Shown here in pieces: positions 22,547 through 31,476 of a stretch of 64,000 bases of DNA. The notes below the pieces were generated by a model. That model had not been told where the DNA came from and ran no database searches. It was given only the letters and a program-made list of their open reading frames with translations. A program made the translations under genes and the position numbers. The stretch is from JAKAWQ01 sp963840545 (lineage in GTDB: Bacteria > Pseudomonadota > Alphaproteobacteria > Acetobacterales > Acetobacteraceae): contig CAWIZE010000001.1 in assembly GCA_963840545.1 (NCBI GenBank), forward strand, positions 248,001 to 312,000, given 5' to 3'. Numbering within the stretch: position 1 is the first letter of the stretch; each line of letters begins with the position of its first letter.

Positions 22547-24622
22547 CTATCCACCCCGCGCGATCACCGCCTTCGCCGCCCCGGCCACCCGCTCCGGGGT
22601 AAAGCCGAAATGCTCCGCCACCACCTTGATCGGCGCCGAGAGCCCGAACGTGTGCATCCCGAGCACGGCCCCGCGCGTCCCGGCATAGCGATCCCAGCCG
22701 ATGGTCGAGCCTTCCTCGACCGTCACCCGCGCCGTCAGCGCGGGCGGCAGCACGCTCTCGCGATAAGCCGGGTCCTGAGCCTCGAAAAGCTCCCATGAGG
22801 GCATGCTGACGACGCGCGCGGCGATGCCCTCGGCGGCGAGGAGCCGGCGCGCGGCGAGGCAGAGCGAGACCTCGCTGCCGCTCGCGATCAGGATCACCTG
22901 AGGCACGCCCGGCCCGTCGATCAGGACATAGGCGCCCTTGGCGAGCCCGCTCGCGGGCGCGCATTCGTTCCGATCGACGATCGGCAAGGCCTGGCGCGAG
23001 CAGATCAGCGCCGCCGGGCGATCCTTGAACCCGAGCACGCAGCGGTACGCCTCCACCATCTCGTTCGCGTCCGCCGGGCGGATGACGACCATGCCGGGGA
23101 TGGCGCGGAGCGAGACCAGCTGCTCGATCGGCTGATGGGTCGGCCCGTCCTCGCCGACGCCGATCGAATCGTGGGTCCAGATATGCATCACCGGCAAATC
23201 CATCAGCGAGGAGAGCCGGATCGAGCCGCGCGCATAGTCGGTGAAAATGAGAAAGCCCGAGCCGAAGGCGCGCAGCCGGCTCAGCACCATGCCGTTGACG
23301 ATCGCGCACATCGCGTGCTCGCGAATGCCGAAATGCATGTTGCGCCCGGCCGGCTCGGCGGTCATGCCCTTGAGCGTCACCCCGCTCGCCTCCATGTCGC
23401 CGGCGCCGGGGAAGAGGAGCCGCGTCTTGGTGCTCGGCGAGAGGTCCGCGGCACCCCCGAGCAGCCAGGGAATTTTCCCGGCCAGCGCATTGAGCACCTT
23501 GCCGGAAGCGTCGCGCGTCGCCATCCCCTTGGGGTCGGGCGCGAAGCTCGGCAGCGCCGTTTCCCAGCCCTCGGGCAGACGGTGGCTCAGGATGCGCTCG
23601 ACCTGGTCGGCGAGGTCGGGATGGGCGGCGCGGTAGCGGGCGAACAGCGCCTCCCACGTGCGCCGCGAAGCGGCGCCGCGCGCGCCGATGCCGGCGGCGA
23701 AATGCGCGCGCACGCCGTCGGGCACGACGAAGGATTTGTCCGGGTCGAAGCCGAAGAATGTCTTGGTGAGGCGCACTTCCTCCACGCCGAGCGGCTCGCC
23801 ATGCGCCTCGGAGCTGTCGTGCTTGTGCGGGGAGCCGTAGCCGATATGGCTCTGCACGACGATCAGCGTCGGGCGGTCGGCTATGGAGCCGGCCTCGCGA
23901 TAGGCGCGGGTGAGCTGGTCGAGGTCGTTGGCATCGCCGACGCGCGTGACGTTCCAGCCATAGGCGAGGAAGCGGGCCGCCACGTCCTCGCTGAAGGCGA
24001 GGTCGGTATGGCCCTCGATCGTCACGCGGTTGCTGTCATAGATCCAGCACAGGTTGGCGAGCCGCTGATGCCCGGCGAGCGAGGCCGCCTCGCTGGTGAT
24101 GCCCTCCATCATGTCGCCGTCACCGCAGAGCGCGTAGACGCGATACCCGAACAACGCGAAATCGGGCCGGTTGTAGGTCGCGGCGAGCCAGCGCTCGGCG
24201 ATCGCCATCCCCACGCTCGTCGCCGCACCCTGGCCGAGCGGCCCGGTGGTGGTTTCGACCCCGGCGGTCATGCCGTATTCGGGATGGCCGGGGCAGTGGC
24301 TGCCGGCCTGGCGGAAGGTCTCGATATCCGCCAGCGTCACCGCGTCCTTGCCGTCCCCATCCCGCACGCCGGCGAGATGGAGGAGGGAATAGAGGAGCAT
24401 CGAGGCGTGGCCGGCCGAAAGGACGAAACGGTCGCGGTCCGGCCAGTCCGGCGCGGCGGGGTCGTAGCGCAGGAAGCGCTGCCACAGCACATAGGCCGTC
24501 GGCGCCGCATCCATCGGCGTGCCGGGATGGCCGGAGTTCGCCTTCTGGACCGCGTCCACCGCCAGCATGCGGATCGTGTTGATCGCAAGCCCATCCGGAT
24601 CGACGTTCGATGCGTCTGGCAC
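22547..24622 (-). CDS. tkt: Transketolase, 691 aa
   Basis: Thiamine-diphosphate enzyme of the non-oxidative pentose phosphate pathway, moving two-carbon units between sugar phosphates. Recognisable are SGHPGTPMDAAP, the cofactor motif LCGDGDMMEGITSEAASLAG ending in the conserved Asn further on (IYDSN), GPLGQGAATSVGMA, and GEDGPTHQPIEQL in the pyrimidine domain. I chose GTG 24622, preceded by AGGAGG; the long N-terminal extension to 24901 is arginine-rich and runs into the ROK kinase. First gene of the minus-strand sugar cluster. Confidence 0.95.
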   Translation of the reverse strand: MPDASNVDPDGLAINTIRMLAVDAVQKANSGHPGTPMDAAPTAYVLWQRFLRYDPAAPDWPDRDRFVLSAGHASMLLYSLLHLAGVRDGDGKDAVTLADIETFRQAGSHCPGHPEYGMTAGVETTTGPLGQGAATSVGMAIAERWLAATYNRPDFALFGYRVYALCGDGDMMEGITSEAASLAGHQRLANLCWIYDSNRVTIEGHTDLAFSEDVAARFLAYGWNVTRVGDANDLDQLTRAYREAGSIADRPTLIVVQSHIGYGSPHKHDSSEAHGEPLGVEEVRLTKTFFGFDPDKSFVVPDGVRAHFAAGIGARGAASRRTWEALFARYRAAHPDLADQVERILSHRLPEGWETALPSFAPDPKGMATRDASGKVLNALAGKIPWLLGGAADLSPSTKTRLLFPGAGDMEASGVTLKGMTAEPAGRNMHFGIREHAMCAIVNGMVLSRLRAFGSGFLIFTDYARGSIRLSSLMDLPVMHIWTHDSIGVGEDGPTHQPIEQLVSLRAIPGMVVIRPADANEMVEAYRCVLGFKDRPAALICSRQALPIVDRNECAPASGLAKGAYVLIDGPGVPQVILIASGSEVSLCLAARRLLAAEGIAARVVSMPSWELFEAQDPAYRESVLPPALTARVTVEEGSTIGWDRYAGTRGAVLGMHTFGLSAPIKVVAEHFGFTPERVAGAAKAVIARGG

Positions 24623-24719
24623 TATCCTCGCCCTCCTGGCACTGTTCCCCAAGCTAGATGTGCCGCTCCGGGCAACGGGACCACCCCGATCCGCCGGATC
24701 TCTTTGCCCCCGGTTCCGA

Positions 24720-25517
24720 TCACCCCTCGTCCGGCCGGGCGGATGCGGCGAGCGCGAAGGCGGGCGCCGGTTCGGCGAACATGGCATCATGCCGCCGGTC
24801 CCACAACCGCACGCCGCCGGTGACGCCGGTTTCGTTGGAGATGATCCGGACCTCCTCCGGCAAGGGCGTGGCCAGGCGCTTCGCATTGCCGCCCCCGACA
24901 TAAAGGATGTCGTAATCGACCAGCGTCTTCAGCGTCCCGATCGCGCGCCGGACGCGGCGGTCCCAGCGATGCGGGCCGGCCGCCCGCCGCGCGGCGTCGC
25001 CGACATATTCGTCGTAGGTCTTCTTCTTGCGCGCCGGATGCTGGCCCATCTCGAGATGCGGCGCGAGCCGGCCGTCCGTGAACAAGGCGAATCCCATGCC
25101 CGTGCCGAGCGTGATCACCAGCTCGATCCCCTGGCCGCCGATCGCGCCGAGGCCCTGGACGGAGGCGTCGTTGAGCATGCGCGCGGGCTTGCCGAGCGCG
25201 CGCTCCAGCCCGGAGGCGAGCGCGAATCCGTGCCATTCGGCCCCGCCGAGATTGGGCGCGGTGAGCACGCAGCCGCCGCGGACGACGCCGGGAAACCCGA
25301 CCGAGATCCGATCGAAATCGCCGAGCGGGCGCGCCAGCGCGACCAGGGCGGCGAGGACATCGCCGGGCATTGCCGGCGCCGGCGTCTCGACCCGGGCGCG
25401 CGTGCCGACCAGCGTGCCGGCCTCGTCCACGATCCCGGCCTTGAGATGGCTGCCGCCGATATCGATCGCCAGTGTCAGCGTCCCGTCGCTTTTTTTCGCG
25501 CGTCGCGGATCGTTCAT
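24720..25517 (-). CDS. ROK-family glucokinase, possibly polyphosphate-type, 265 aa
   Basis: LAIDIGGSHLKAGIVDEAG at residues 16-34 is the phosphate-1 loop of ROK sugar kinases; VGFPGVVRGG, LNDASVQGLGA (catalytic Asp in ND) and LVITLGTGMGFALFTDG follow. The size and the GGSHLKAG and LGTG-G patterns resemble polyphosphate glucokinases (PpgK) more than repressor ROKs: there is no N-terminal HTH and the family's CXCGXXGC zinc motif is missing. The phosphate donor cannot be fixed from sequence. It lies between tkt and divergent rpiA, and may back up the frame-broken glk in the same cluster. Confidence 0.8.
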   Translation of the reverse strand: MNDPRRAKKSDGTLTLAIDIGGSHLKAGIVDEAGTLVGTRARVETPAPAMPGDVLAALVALARPLGDFDRISVGFPGVVRGGCVLTAPNLGGAEWHGFALASGLERALGKPARMLNDASVQGLGAIGGQGIELVITLGTGMGFALFTDGRLAPHLEMGQHPARKKKTYDEYVGDAARRAAGPHRWDRRVRRAIGTLKTLVDYDILYVGGGNAKRLATPLPEEVRIISNETGVTGGVRLWDRRHDAMFAEPAPAFALAASARPDEG

Positions 25518-25609
25518 CGGAGCGATTCCCTATGGATTCGGCGTATTTGGGCCGCGCCGGCGGCGATGGTAAGAGAATTTTGCGGGCGCTGATGGCCAGG
25601 AGACGGGAA

Positions 25610-26314
25610 TTGAGCGAAACACACCGCCATGATGTCGGCAAGAGGGCAGCCGCCGAGGCAGCGGTGCGCCTTGTCGCGGACGGGATGACCCTCGGCCTCG
25701 GCACCGGCAGCACGGTCGCCTTCGTCCTCGAGGCGCTGGCCCGGCGCATCCGGGCGGAGGGGCTCAGGCTGGCGGGCGTTCCGAGCTCGGAACGGACGGC
25801 GGCCCGCGCGGCCGAGCTCGGGATCGCGCTTGCCGATCTCGACGCGGTCGGCGCGCTCGATCTCGCGATCGACGGCGCCGACGAGGTCGAGGAGGCCAGC
25901 CTCTGCCTGATCAAGGGCCATGGCGGGGCGCTGCTGCGGGAAAAGATCGTCGCCACGGCGGCGCGGCGCTTCGTCGTCGTCGTCGACGAAGGCAAGCTCG
26001 TGGCGCGGCTCGGCACGCGGATGTCCGTCCCGGTCGAGGTGGTGCGCTTCGCCCATGGCGCGACCGCCCGGCGGCTCGAGCGCCTCGCCGGCCCGGCCGT
26101 GCTGCGCGCCGGTCCGGACGGTTTTCCCTACGTCACCGACAACGGCAACTTTATCTATGATGTCGCCGCCGCAATCCCCGATCCCGCCGCCCTCGAGCGC
26201 GAATTCGACGCCGTCGTCGGCGTCGTCGAGAGCGGCCTCTTCACCCACGGGGTGGAGCGCGCGATCGTCGGCGCCGCGGACGGCACGGTGCGGACGCTCG
26301 AACGTCTCAAATGA
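25610..26314 (+). CDS. rpiA: Ribose-5-phosphate isomerase A, 234 aa
   Basis: Interconverts ribulose and ribose 5-phosphates. GLGTGSTVAFVLEAL near residue 30, AIDGADEVE near 85, IKGHGGALLREKI near 97 and YVTDNGNFIYD near 180 are the RpiA signatures with catalytic Asp, Glu and Lys. I prefer the TTG at 25610: AGGAG lies 7 bases upstream and the product then has the normal length. ATG 25592 and earlier starts have no binding site. Transcribed divergently from the ROK kinase with about 90 bases between. It completes the pentose phosphate set apart from 6-phosphogluconolactonase and ribulose-phosphate epimerase. Confidence 0.92.
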   Translation: MSETHRHDVGKRAAAEAAVRLVADGMTLGLGTGSTVAFVLEALARRIRAEGLRLAGVPSSERTAARAAELGIALADLDAVGALDLAIDGADEVEEASLCLIKGHGGALLREKIVATAARRFVVVVDEGKLVARLGTRMSVPVEVVRFAHGATARRLERLAGPAVLRAGPDGFPYVTDNGNFIYDVAAAIPDPAALEREFDAVVGVVESGLFTHGVERAIVGAADGTVRTLERLK

Positions 26315-26327
26315 TCCCCCGCCCCGC

Positions 26328-27209
26328 TCACCCGTACCCGAACCGCTCGAGCCAGGGCGCGGATATCTCGCGGAACGCGCCGCTCAGCGCGTCATCGAGA
26401 TGGCCCCGCCAATCGCCGGGCCTCCCCTTGCGAAAGAACGAGCCGCGGTCTTCCTCTCCCGGCGCGCGCCCGCCGCTCAGCCGCGCGAACTCGCCGGCGG
26501 CGCGGCAGCCGGCAAGCCTCGCCGCATCGGCCCCGACGCCCAGGAAGTCGAGCACGCGCTCGAGCTGCCCTTCGGTCTCGGCCACGAGATCCTCGTAGCG
26601 GAGCGTCAGGCACGCCTCGGGATTGCGGTCGGCGAATTCGCCCGCCGCGGCCAGATCCTTCGCCCATTCGCGCGCGACGAGATCGACATAGCTCCCGAGC
26701 GTCGGAAAATTGCCGCGGATCCATTCGGGGCTGCTGCGCTGGTTGTGGAACCATCCCGAGACCGCGCAATCCCGCCCGTCGCGCACCAGGTGGATGAATT
26801 TCGCCCGCGGGAAGATGGTCCGCAGCATTTCGAGATGGCGGATATTGTCCGGCGTCTTCTCGCCGATCGCGGCGAGCCCGTCGCGCTCGTCCTTGGCCAG
26901 CCCGAGCAGCAGGGCGGCGGCGGTGAGGTAGGCGAGATCGGCCCCGCCATAGAGCGGAAACCCGGAAAGCTCCCGGAAGATCGTCGCGTTCTTGTCCGCG
27001 AGGAGCTGGTTGTGTTTGGCGAGGCTCCCCGTCAGCAGCCGCGAGAGGTGGTTGGCGAGATGGCTCTCGCCCTTGCAGGCGACCGCCGGATGGGCGTCGA
27101 GCATGAGCTGGAGCCAGGTGGTGCCGGATTTCATCGCCCCGCCGATGAAAAAGAGCTGCGCCTCGGCAAGCCGGCCGATCCGGGCGTGAATGTCTCCGAA
27201 ATTTCTCAC
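26328..27209 (-). CDS. Sulfotransferase family protein, 293 aa
   Basis: FFIGGAMKSGTTWLQLMLDAHP is split here as FFIGGAMKSG and TTWLQLML, the 5'-phosphosulfate loop that binds PAPS; IHLVRDGRDCAVSGWFHN carries the 3'-phosphate-binding Arg and Ser. The remaining sequence follows the P-loop-like fold of sulfotransferase family 1/3, with ARYEDL-type LTLRYEDLVAE near residue 225. The acceptor is unknown. I chose GTG 27209 with GGAGAG upstream over the longer frame to 27299, whose first 30 residues are arginine-rich. It is convergent with rpiA, 13 bases apart. Confidence 0.85.
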   Translation of the reverse strand: MRNFGDIHARIGRLAEAQLFFIGGAMKSGTTWLQLMLDAHPAVACKGESHLANHLSRLLTGSLAKHNQLLADKNATIFRELSGFPLYGGADLAYLTAAALLLGLAKDERDGLAAIGEKTPDNIRHLEMLRTIFPRAKFIHLVRDGRDCAVSGWFHNQRSSPEWIRGNFPTLGSYVDLVAREWAKDLAAAGEFADRNPEACLTLRYEDLVAETEGQLERVLDFLGVGADAARLAGCRAAGEFARLSGGRAPGEEDRGSFFRKGRPGDWRGHLDDALSGAFREISAPWLERFGYG

Positions 27210-27343
27210 CCGCCGGGGCTCTCCGCCATCGCGGCGGCGAGCCTGGCACCCGCCCCTTAAGAAACGCCCAACGCCGCCCGCCTGGACGCGCCGGCGCATC
27301 GTGCTATCTCTCCCCCTTCTCGCCTCGGGGAGGGGCGAGCCAT

Positions 27344-28060
27344 ATGACCGAGCGCCTCTTTCTCGAAGACCCGCGCGCCGCGCGCGCCGGCGCGACGGTG
27401 CTGGCGGCCGGCGAGGCCGGCATCCTGCTCGACCGCACGGTGTTCTACGCCCGCTCGGGCGGCCAGCCCGGCGATCGCGGCTGGCTCCGCTGGGCGGGCG
27501 GCGAGATCGCGATCACCGAGGCGGTGAAGGGCGAGGGGGAAGACATCCTCCATCTCCCCGCCCCGGGGGCGGCGCTGCCGCCGCCCGGCACCGCGCTCGC
27601 GGCCGAGATCGACTGGCCGCGCCGGCACCGTCTGATGCGCATGCACACCACCCTCCACCTCCTCTGCAGCCTCCTCCCCGGCGCCGGCGTCACCGGCGGC
27701 GCGGTCGGCGAGGAGCGCTCGCGGCTCGATTTCGACCTCCAGCAATCGCCCGACCGCGCCGCCCTCGAAGACGGGCTGAACGCGCTGATCGAAGCCGGCC
27801 ATCCGGTGAGCTTCGAATGGGTCGAGGAATCGGTCCTCGACTCCGCGCCCGACCTCGTCCGCACCCTCTCGGTGCAGCCCCCGCGCGGCACCGGGCGGCT
27901 CCGCCTGGTGCGGATCGGCGCCGGCGCCCCGCCTGTGGATCTGCAGCCCTGCGGCGGCACCCATGTCGCCTCGACCACCGAGATCGGCCGGGTCGCGATC
28001 GCGAAGATCGAGAACAAGGGCCGCCAGAACCGCCGCGTCGTCGTCGCCCTCTCCGCGTGA
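27344..28060 (+). CDS. AlaX-type alanyl-tRNA editing hydrolase, 238 aa
   Basis: Free-standing homologue of the AlaRS editing domain; removes Ser or Gly wrongly attached to tRNA-Ala. ILLDRTVFYARSGGQPGD matches the N-terminal barrel, and the zinc-binding residues are in MRMHTTLHLL (H-x3-H) and LQPCGGTHVAS (C-x3-H). The last residues IGRVAIAKIENKGRQNRRV are typical of AlaX. Length puts it in the AlaX-M group. GGGGCGAGCC before the ATG is a modest binding site. It precedes sseA by 11 bases and likely shares its message. Confidence 0.93.
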   Translation: MTERLFLEDPRAARAGATVLAAGEAGILLDRTVFYARSGGQPGDRGWLRWAGGEIAITEAVKGEGEDILHLPAPGAALPPPGTALAAEIDWPRRHRLMRMHTTLHLLCSLLPGAGVTGGAVGEERSRLDFDLQQSPDRAALEDGLNALIEAGHPVSFEWVEESVLDSAPDLVRTLSVQPPRGTGRLRLVRIGAGAPPVDLQPCGGTHVASTTEIGRVAIAKIENKGRQNRRVVVALSA

Positions 28061-28071
28061 GGATAGAGGGG

Positions 28072-28923
28072 ATGGAACCGCTCGTCAGCACCGGATGGCT
28101 CGCCCGGGAGCTTGGAAATCCCGATCTCGTCGTTTTCGACGCAACCCTCTACCTGCCCAATGAACCCTTGATCGGAAAGGAGGAATTCGGCCGCGCCCAC
28201 ATTCCCGGCGGGCGATTTTTCGATATCGACATGATCGCCGACGGCGAGACCGAGCTGCCCCATATGCTGCCCACGCCGGGCCGTTTCTCGTCCCTCATCG
28301 GCGCCCTCGGCGTCAGCAACGCGAGCAAAATAATCTTTTATGATCAGAAGGGTCTATCCTCCGCCGCACGTGGCTGGTGGATGATGGGGGTCTTCGGCCA
28401 CGACCAGGTCGCGGTGCTCGATGGGGGCCTGCCGAAATGGCGCGCCGAGGGCCGCCCGCTCGAATCCGGCCCCCCTCCACCGCCCACTCCGTTGCGCTTC
28501 CGCGCCGATTGGCGCGCCGCGCGCATCCGCGGCATCGGCGATCTTCTGGCCAATGTCCGCACTCGCGCCGAGCTGGTGCTCGATGCCCGCGCCGCCGGGC
28601 GGTTCACCGGCGCGACGCCCGAGCCGCGGGCCGGCATGCGCTCGGGCCACGTCCCGGGCGCGGCGAGCCTGCCCTACACCGAGCTCCTCAACCCTGACTC
28701 GACTTTCCGCCCGCCCGCGGCCTTACGCGCCCGCTTCGCCGAAGCCGGCGTCGACGGCACGCGGCCCGTGGTCACGAGCTGCGGCAGCGGCGTTACCGCG
28801 ACCATCCTCACCCTCGGCCTCACCCTCGCCGGGCTCGCCCCCGGCGCGGTCTATGACGGCTCCTGGACGGAATGGGGCGGCCGCCCTGACACTCCCATCG
28901 AACCTGGGCCAATCGAACCCTGA
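28072..28923 (+). CDS. sseA: 3-mercaptopyruvate/thiosulfate sulfurtransferase, 283 aa
   Basis: Two rhodanese domains. The inactive N-terminal one has VVFDATLYLP and AHIPGGRFFDID; the C-terminal one has LVLDARAAGRFTG, SGHVPGAASLPY and the active-site loop CGSGVTA, whose CG-G-T form favours 3-mercaptopyruvate over thiosulfate. Transfers sulfane sulfur from 3-mercaptopyruvate. The ATG at 28072 follows GAGGGG. Neighbours are alaX upstream and metC downstream, a small sulfur amino acid group. Confidence 0.93.
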   Translation: MEPLVSTGWLARELGNPDLVVFDATLYLPNEPLIGKEEFGRAHIPGGRFFDIDMIADGETELPHMLPTPGRFSSLIGALGVSNASKIIFYDQKGLSSAARGWWMMGVFGHDQVAVLDGGLPKWRAEGRPLESGPPPPPTPLRFRADWRAARIRGIGDLLANVRTRAELVLDARAAGRFTGATPEPRAGMRSGHVPGAASLPYTELLNPDSTFRPPAALRARFAEAGVDGTRPVVTSCGSGVTATILTLGLTLAGLAPGAVYDGSWTEWGGRPDTPIEPGPIEP

Positions 28924-28932
28924 GGATCCTTC

Positions 28933-30138
28933 ATGCCTGACGACACCGCCGGCCGCCCGCAAGGGTTTCTCACCCGCCTTTCCCACGCCGGCCGGGCCGG
29001 CACGCACACCCACGGCTTCGTCAATCCGCCGCTCGCGCGCGGCTCGACCGTCCTCTACCCCTCCTGTGCGGACCGCGTCGCGATGGGCAAGCGCCGGCTC
29101 GACCAGGCGCTCACCTACGGCACCCATGGCGGGCCCACGCATTTCGCGCTCGAGGACATGATCGCCGAGATCGAGGGCGGCACGCGCTGCCAGATCGTCT
29201 CGACCGGGCTCGCCGCCGTCACCACGCCGCTGCTCGCCTTCCTCGGCGCCGGCGATCACTGCTTGATGCCGGACTCCGTCTACGGCCCGGCGCGCACCTT
29301 CGCGGGCGGCATCCTCGCGCGCATGGGCGTGGAAACCACCTTCTACCCGCCCGAGATCGACGCGGCGGCGCTCGGCCCGCTCATCCGCCCCAACAGCCGC
29401 GTGCTCTATCTCGAGAGCCCGGGCAGCCACACCTTCGAGGTGCAGGATGTCCCGGCGCTCGCCGCCGCGGCGCACGCGGGCGGGCTCAAGGTGCTGATGG
29501 ACAACACCTGGGGCCTGCATTTCTTCCAGCCCTTCCGCCACGGCGTCGATGTCTCGATCCAGGCGCTCACCAAATATGCGTTGGGCCACTCGGACGCGCT
29601 GCTCGGCGCGATCACCACGGCCGAGGAGAAGGACTGGGAGCGCGTCCGCACCACCGCCCTCCAGCTCGGCCAGTATGCGAGCCCCGACGATTGCTGGCTC
29701 GCCATCCGCGGCCTGCGCACGCTCGGGGTCCGCCTCGAGCGGCAGATGCGCTCGGGCCTCGAGCTCGCGCGCTGGCTCGCCGCCCGCCCCGAGATGCACC
29801 AGGTCCTCCATCCCGCCCTGCCCGGCGCGCCCGGCCACGCCCTCTGGAAGCGCGATTTCTCGGGCGCGCCGAGCCTTTTCGGCGTCGTCTTCGCGCCCCG
29901 CTTCAGCGCCGAGGCAACCCGCGCGATGATCGACAGCCTCGATCTCTTCGGCATCGGCGCGTCATGGGGCGGCTATGAGAGCCTCGCCCTGCCGACCACC
30001 GGCTTCCTCACCCGCACCGCCGAGCCGAAGGATTTCGGCGGCCCGATGATGCGCCTGCATATCGGCCTCGAGGACCCTGCCGATCTCATCGCCGATCTCG
30101 AGCGCGGTTTTGCCGTCCTTGCCGCCCATGTCGACTGA
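28933..30138 (+). CDS. metC: Cystathionine beta-lyase, 401 aa
   Basis: PLP enzyme of the Cys/Met metabolism family; cleaves cystathionine to homocysteine, pyruvate and ammonia. FVNPPLARGSTVLYPS, YGTHGGPTHFALED, STGLAAVTTPLLAFL, LMDNTWG (Asp for the PLP nitrogen) and ALTKYALGHSDALLGA with the Schiff-base Lys are typical of MetC rather than MetB. The C-terminal SWGGYESLALP also matches MetC. The gene starts 9 bases after sseA and overlaps hisI. Confidence 0.94.
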   Translation: MPDDTAGRPQGFLTRLSHAGRAGTHTHGFVNPPLARGSTVLYPSCADRVAMGKRRLDQALTYGTHGGPTHFALEDMIAEIEGGTRCQIVSTGLAAVTTPLLAFLGAGDHCLMPDSVYGPARTFAGGILARMGVETTFYPPEIDAAALGPLIRPNSRVLYLESPGSHTFEVQDVPALAAAAHAGGLKVLMDNTWGLHFFQPFRHGVDVSIQALTKYALGHSDALLGAITTAEEKDWERVRTTALQLGQYASPDDCWLAIRGLRTLGVRLERQMRSGLELARWLAARPEMHQVLHPALPGAPGHALWKRDFSGAPSLFGVVFAPRFSAEATRAMIDSLDLFGIGASWGGYESLALPTTGFLTRTAEPKDFGGPMMRLHIGLEDPADLIADLERGFAVLAAHVD

Positions 30139-30502
30139 GCTACCGGTTGGGCTGCCCGCCGACCTCGCCGCTTCGATCACGTTCGACGCGGCGGGCCTCG
30201 TCCCCGCGATCGCGCAGGACGCGGCCAGCGGCGAGGTGCTGATGCTCGCCTGGATGAGCGCGGAATCGATCGCGGCGACGCTCGCCTCCGGCTTCGCCAC
30301 CTATTGGAGCCGCAGCCGCAAGGCGCTGTGGCGCAAGGGCGAGACCTCCGGGCACGTCCAGCGCCTGGTCGAGCTTCGCCTCGATTGCGACGGCGATGCC
30401 ATCCTGCTGCGCGTGGCACAGACCGGGCCGGCCTGCCATACCGGCCATCGCGCCTGCTTCTTCCGCGCCGTGCGCGACGGCGCGCTGGCGGAGATCGGCT
30501 GA
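30128..30502 (+). CDS. hisI: Phosphoribosyl-AMP cyclohydrolase, 124 aa
   Basis: Third step of histidine biosynthesis, opening the adenine ring of PR-AMP. VLMLAWMSAESI, YWSRSRKALWRKGETSGH, DCDGDAILLRVAQTGPACHT with metal-binding Asp and Cys, and GHRACFFR with the second Cys are diagnostic. It is the monofunctional form without HisE. The start at 30128 overlaps the metC end; an in-frame start at 30110 is also possible since no strong binding site distinguishes them. Confidence 0.93.
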   Translation: MSTELPVGLPADLAASITFDAAGLVPAIAQDAASGEVLMLAWMSAESIAATLASGFATYWSRSRKALWRKGETSGHVQRLVELRLDCDGDAILLRVAQTGPACHTGHRACFFRAVRDGALAEIG

Positions 30503-30514
30503 GCCTGCCCGCTT

Positions 30515-31035
30515 CTATTTGAGAGCATCGGCGCCGGCGGCCGCGACCACCTGGTCCTGCGGCGAGGTGCCGCCGCTGCAGCCGATCGCGCCGATCAGCT
30601 TGCCGTCGACGACCAGCGGCAGGCCGCCTTCGGCGGCGACGACGCCGCGCAGGCTGAGGAAACTGGGGTTGCCGTGATTGACGAGGTCCTGAAAGACCTT
30701 GGTCGGGCGACGGTAGCGCGCTGCCGCCCGCGCCTTGTCCTCGGCGATCCCGATCGCGGCGATCTGCGTCCCGTCCATCCGTGCGAAATAGACGAGCTCG
30801 CCCTCGGGATCGACAATCGCGACCGCCTCCTTCCAGTTCCAGTGCGCCGCCGCCGCCACCGCCGCCGCGGCGACCTTCTCCGCCTGTGCAAGCGAAATCG
30901 GCGTGCCATAGGGGATGTCGAACGGCATCGCCGCGGGCACGCCGGGGGAAGCGTCTGGGCGCGGGCGCCGACGGGCGAACCGAAATTCAGGCCGAATGCG
31001 ATGACAAGGCCGGCGGCAAGCAGCGCGCGTCGCAT
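30515..31035 (-). pseudogene. Secreted heme-binding protein (GlcG/HbpS family), frame broken near the signal peptide
   Basis: The body (ISLAQAEKVAAAAVAAAAH, AVAIVDPEGELVYFARMDG, GGLPLVVDGKLIGAIGCSGG, DQVVAAAGADAL) is a DUF336/GlcG domain, known in HbpS-like proteins to bind heme. Upstream in another frame is a clean signal peptide starting MRRALLAAGLVIAFGLNF and ending GARAQ, with AGGAGG before its ATG at 31035. One extra base in the run of five Gs on the plus strand at 30944-30948 would fuse the two (T-L-P-P-G-V-P-A-A-M). As sequenced, only an unexported form from 30940 could be made. I take the break as a base-call error or very recent mutation. Confidence 0.75.
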
Positions 31036-31224
31036 CGACGGATCCTCCTCGTTGTCGGGTTTTCGTTAGGCTGTATCCGCGGAAAAATCCATCCGGCCGG
31101 CGGTGTTTTTCAGCGCCGGGAGATGTGAGACGGGAGCGGCGAGAGGGGACCCGATCCGATCGACATTCCTGCCGGGTCGGCTGGTCTCGGCCCCGGATAT
31201 CCCAGTGACAGGCAAGTCCGACCG

Positions 31225-31476
31225 ATGCCCGACGCCCCGCCCGGCATTTCCCGCCACGCCCTGGTTACCGGCGCGGGCCGGGGCATCGGACGGGCGATCG
31301 CGCTGATGCTGGCGCGCATGGGATGCTGCGTCACCGTGAATTATGTGCGCAACGCCGGCGCGGCGGAGGAGGTGGTCGCGCTGATCGCGGCGGGGGGTGG
31401 AAAAGCCCGCGCAGTCCGGGCGGACGTCTCCGCCCCGGGCGACGTGGCCCAACTCGTCGCGGAGGCCCGGCGGGCC
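31225..31476 (+). pseudogene. Truncated short-chain dehydrogenase, N-terminal fragment
   Basis: From ATG 31225 the product reads HALVTGAGRGIGRAIALMLA (Rossmann TGxxxGIG), then CVTVNYVRNAGAAEEVVALI and RADVSAPGDVAQLVAEA. That is the first 85 residues of a classical SDR, up to about helix D. It then runs into the convergent end of oppF; NAG, the Ser-Tyr-Lys catalytic residues and the rest are absent. The cut lies within a few bases of the oppF stop, so a deletion or insertion joined the ABC operon to this gene. Confidence 0.8.
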
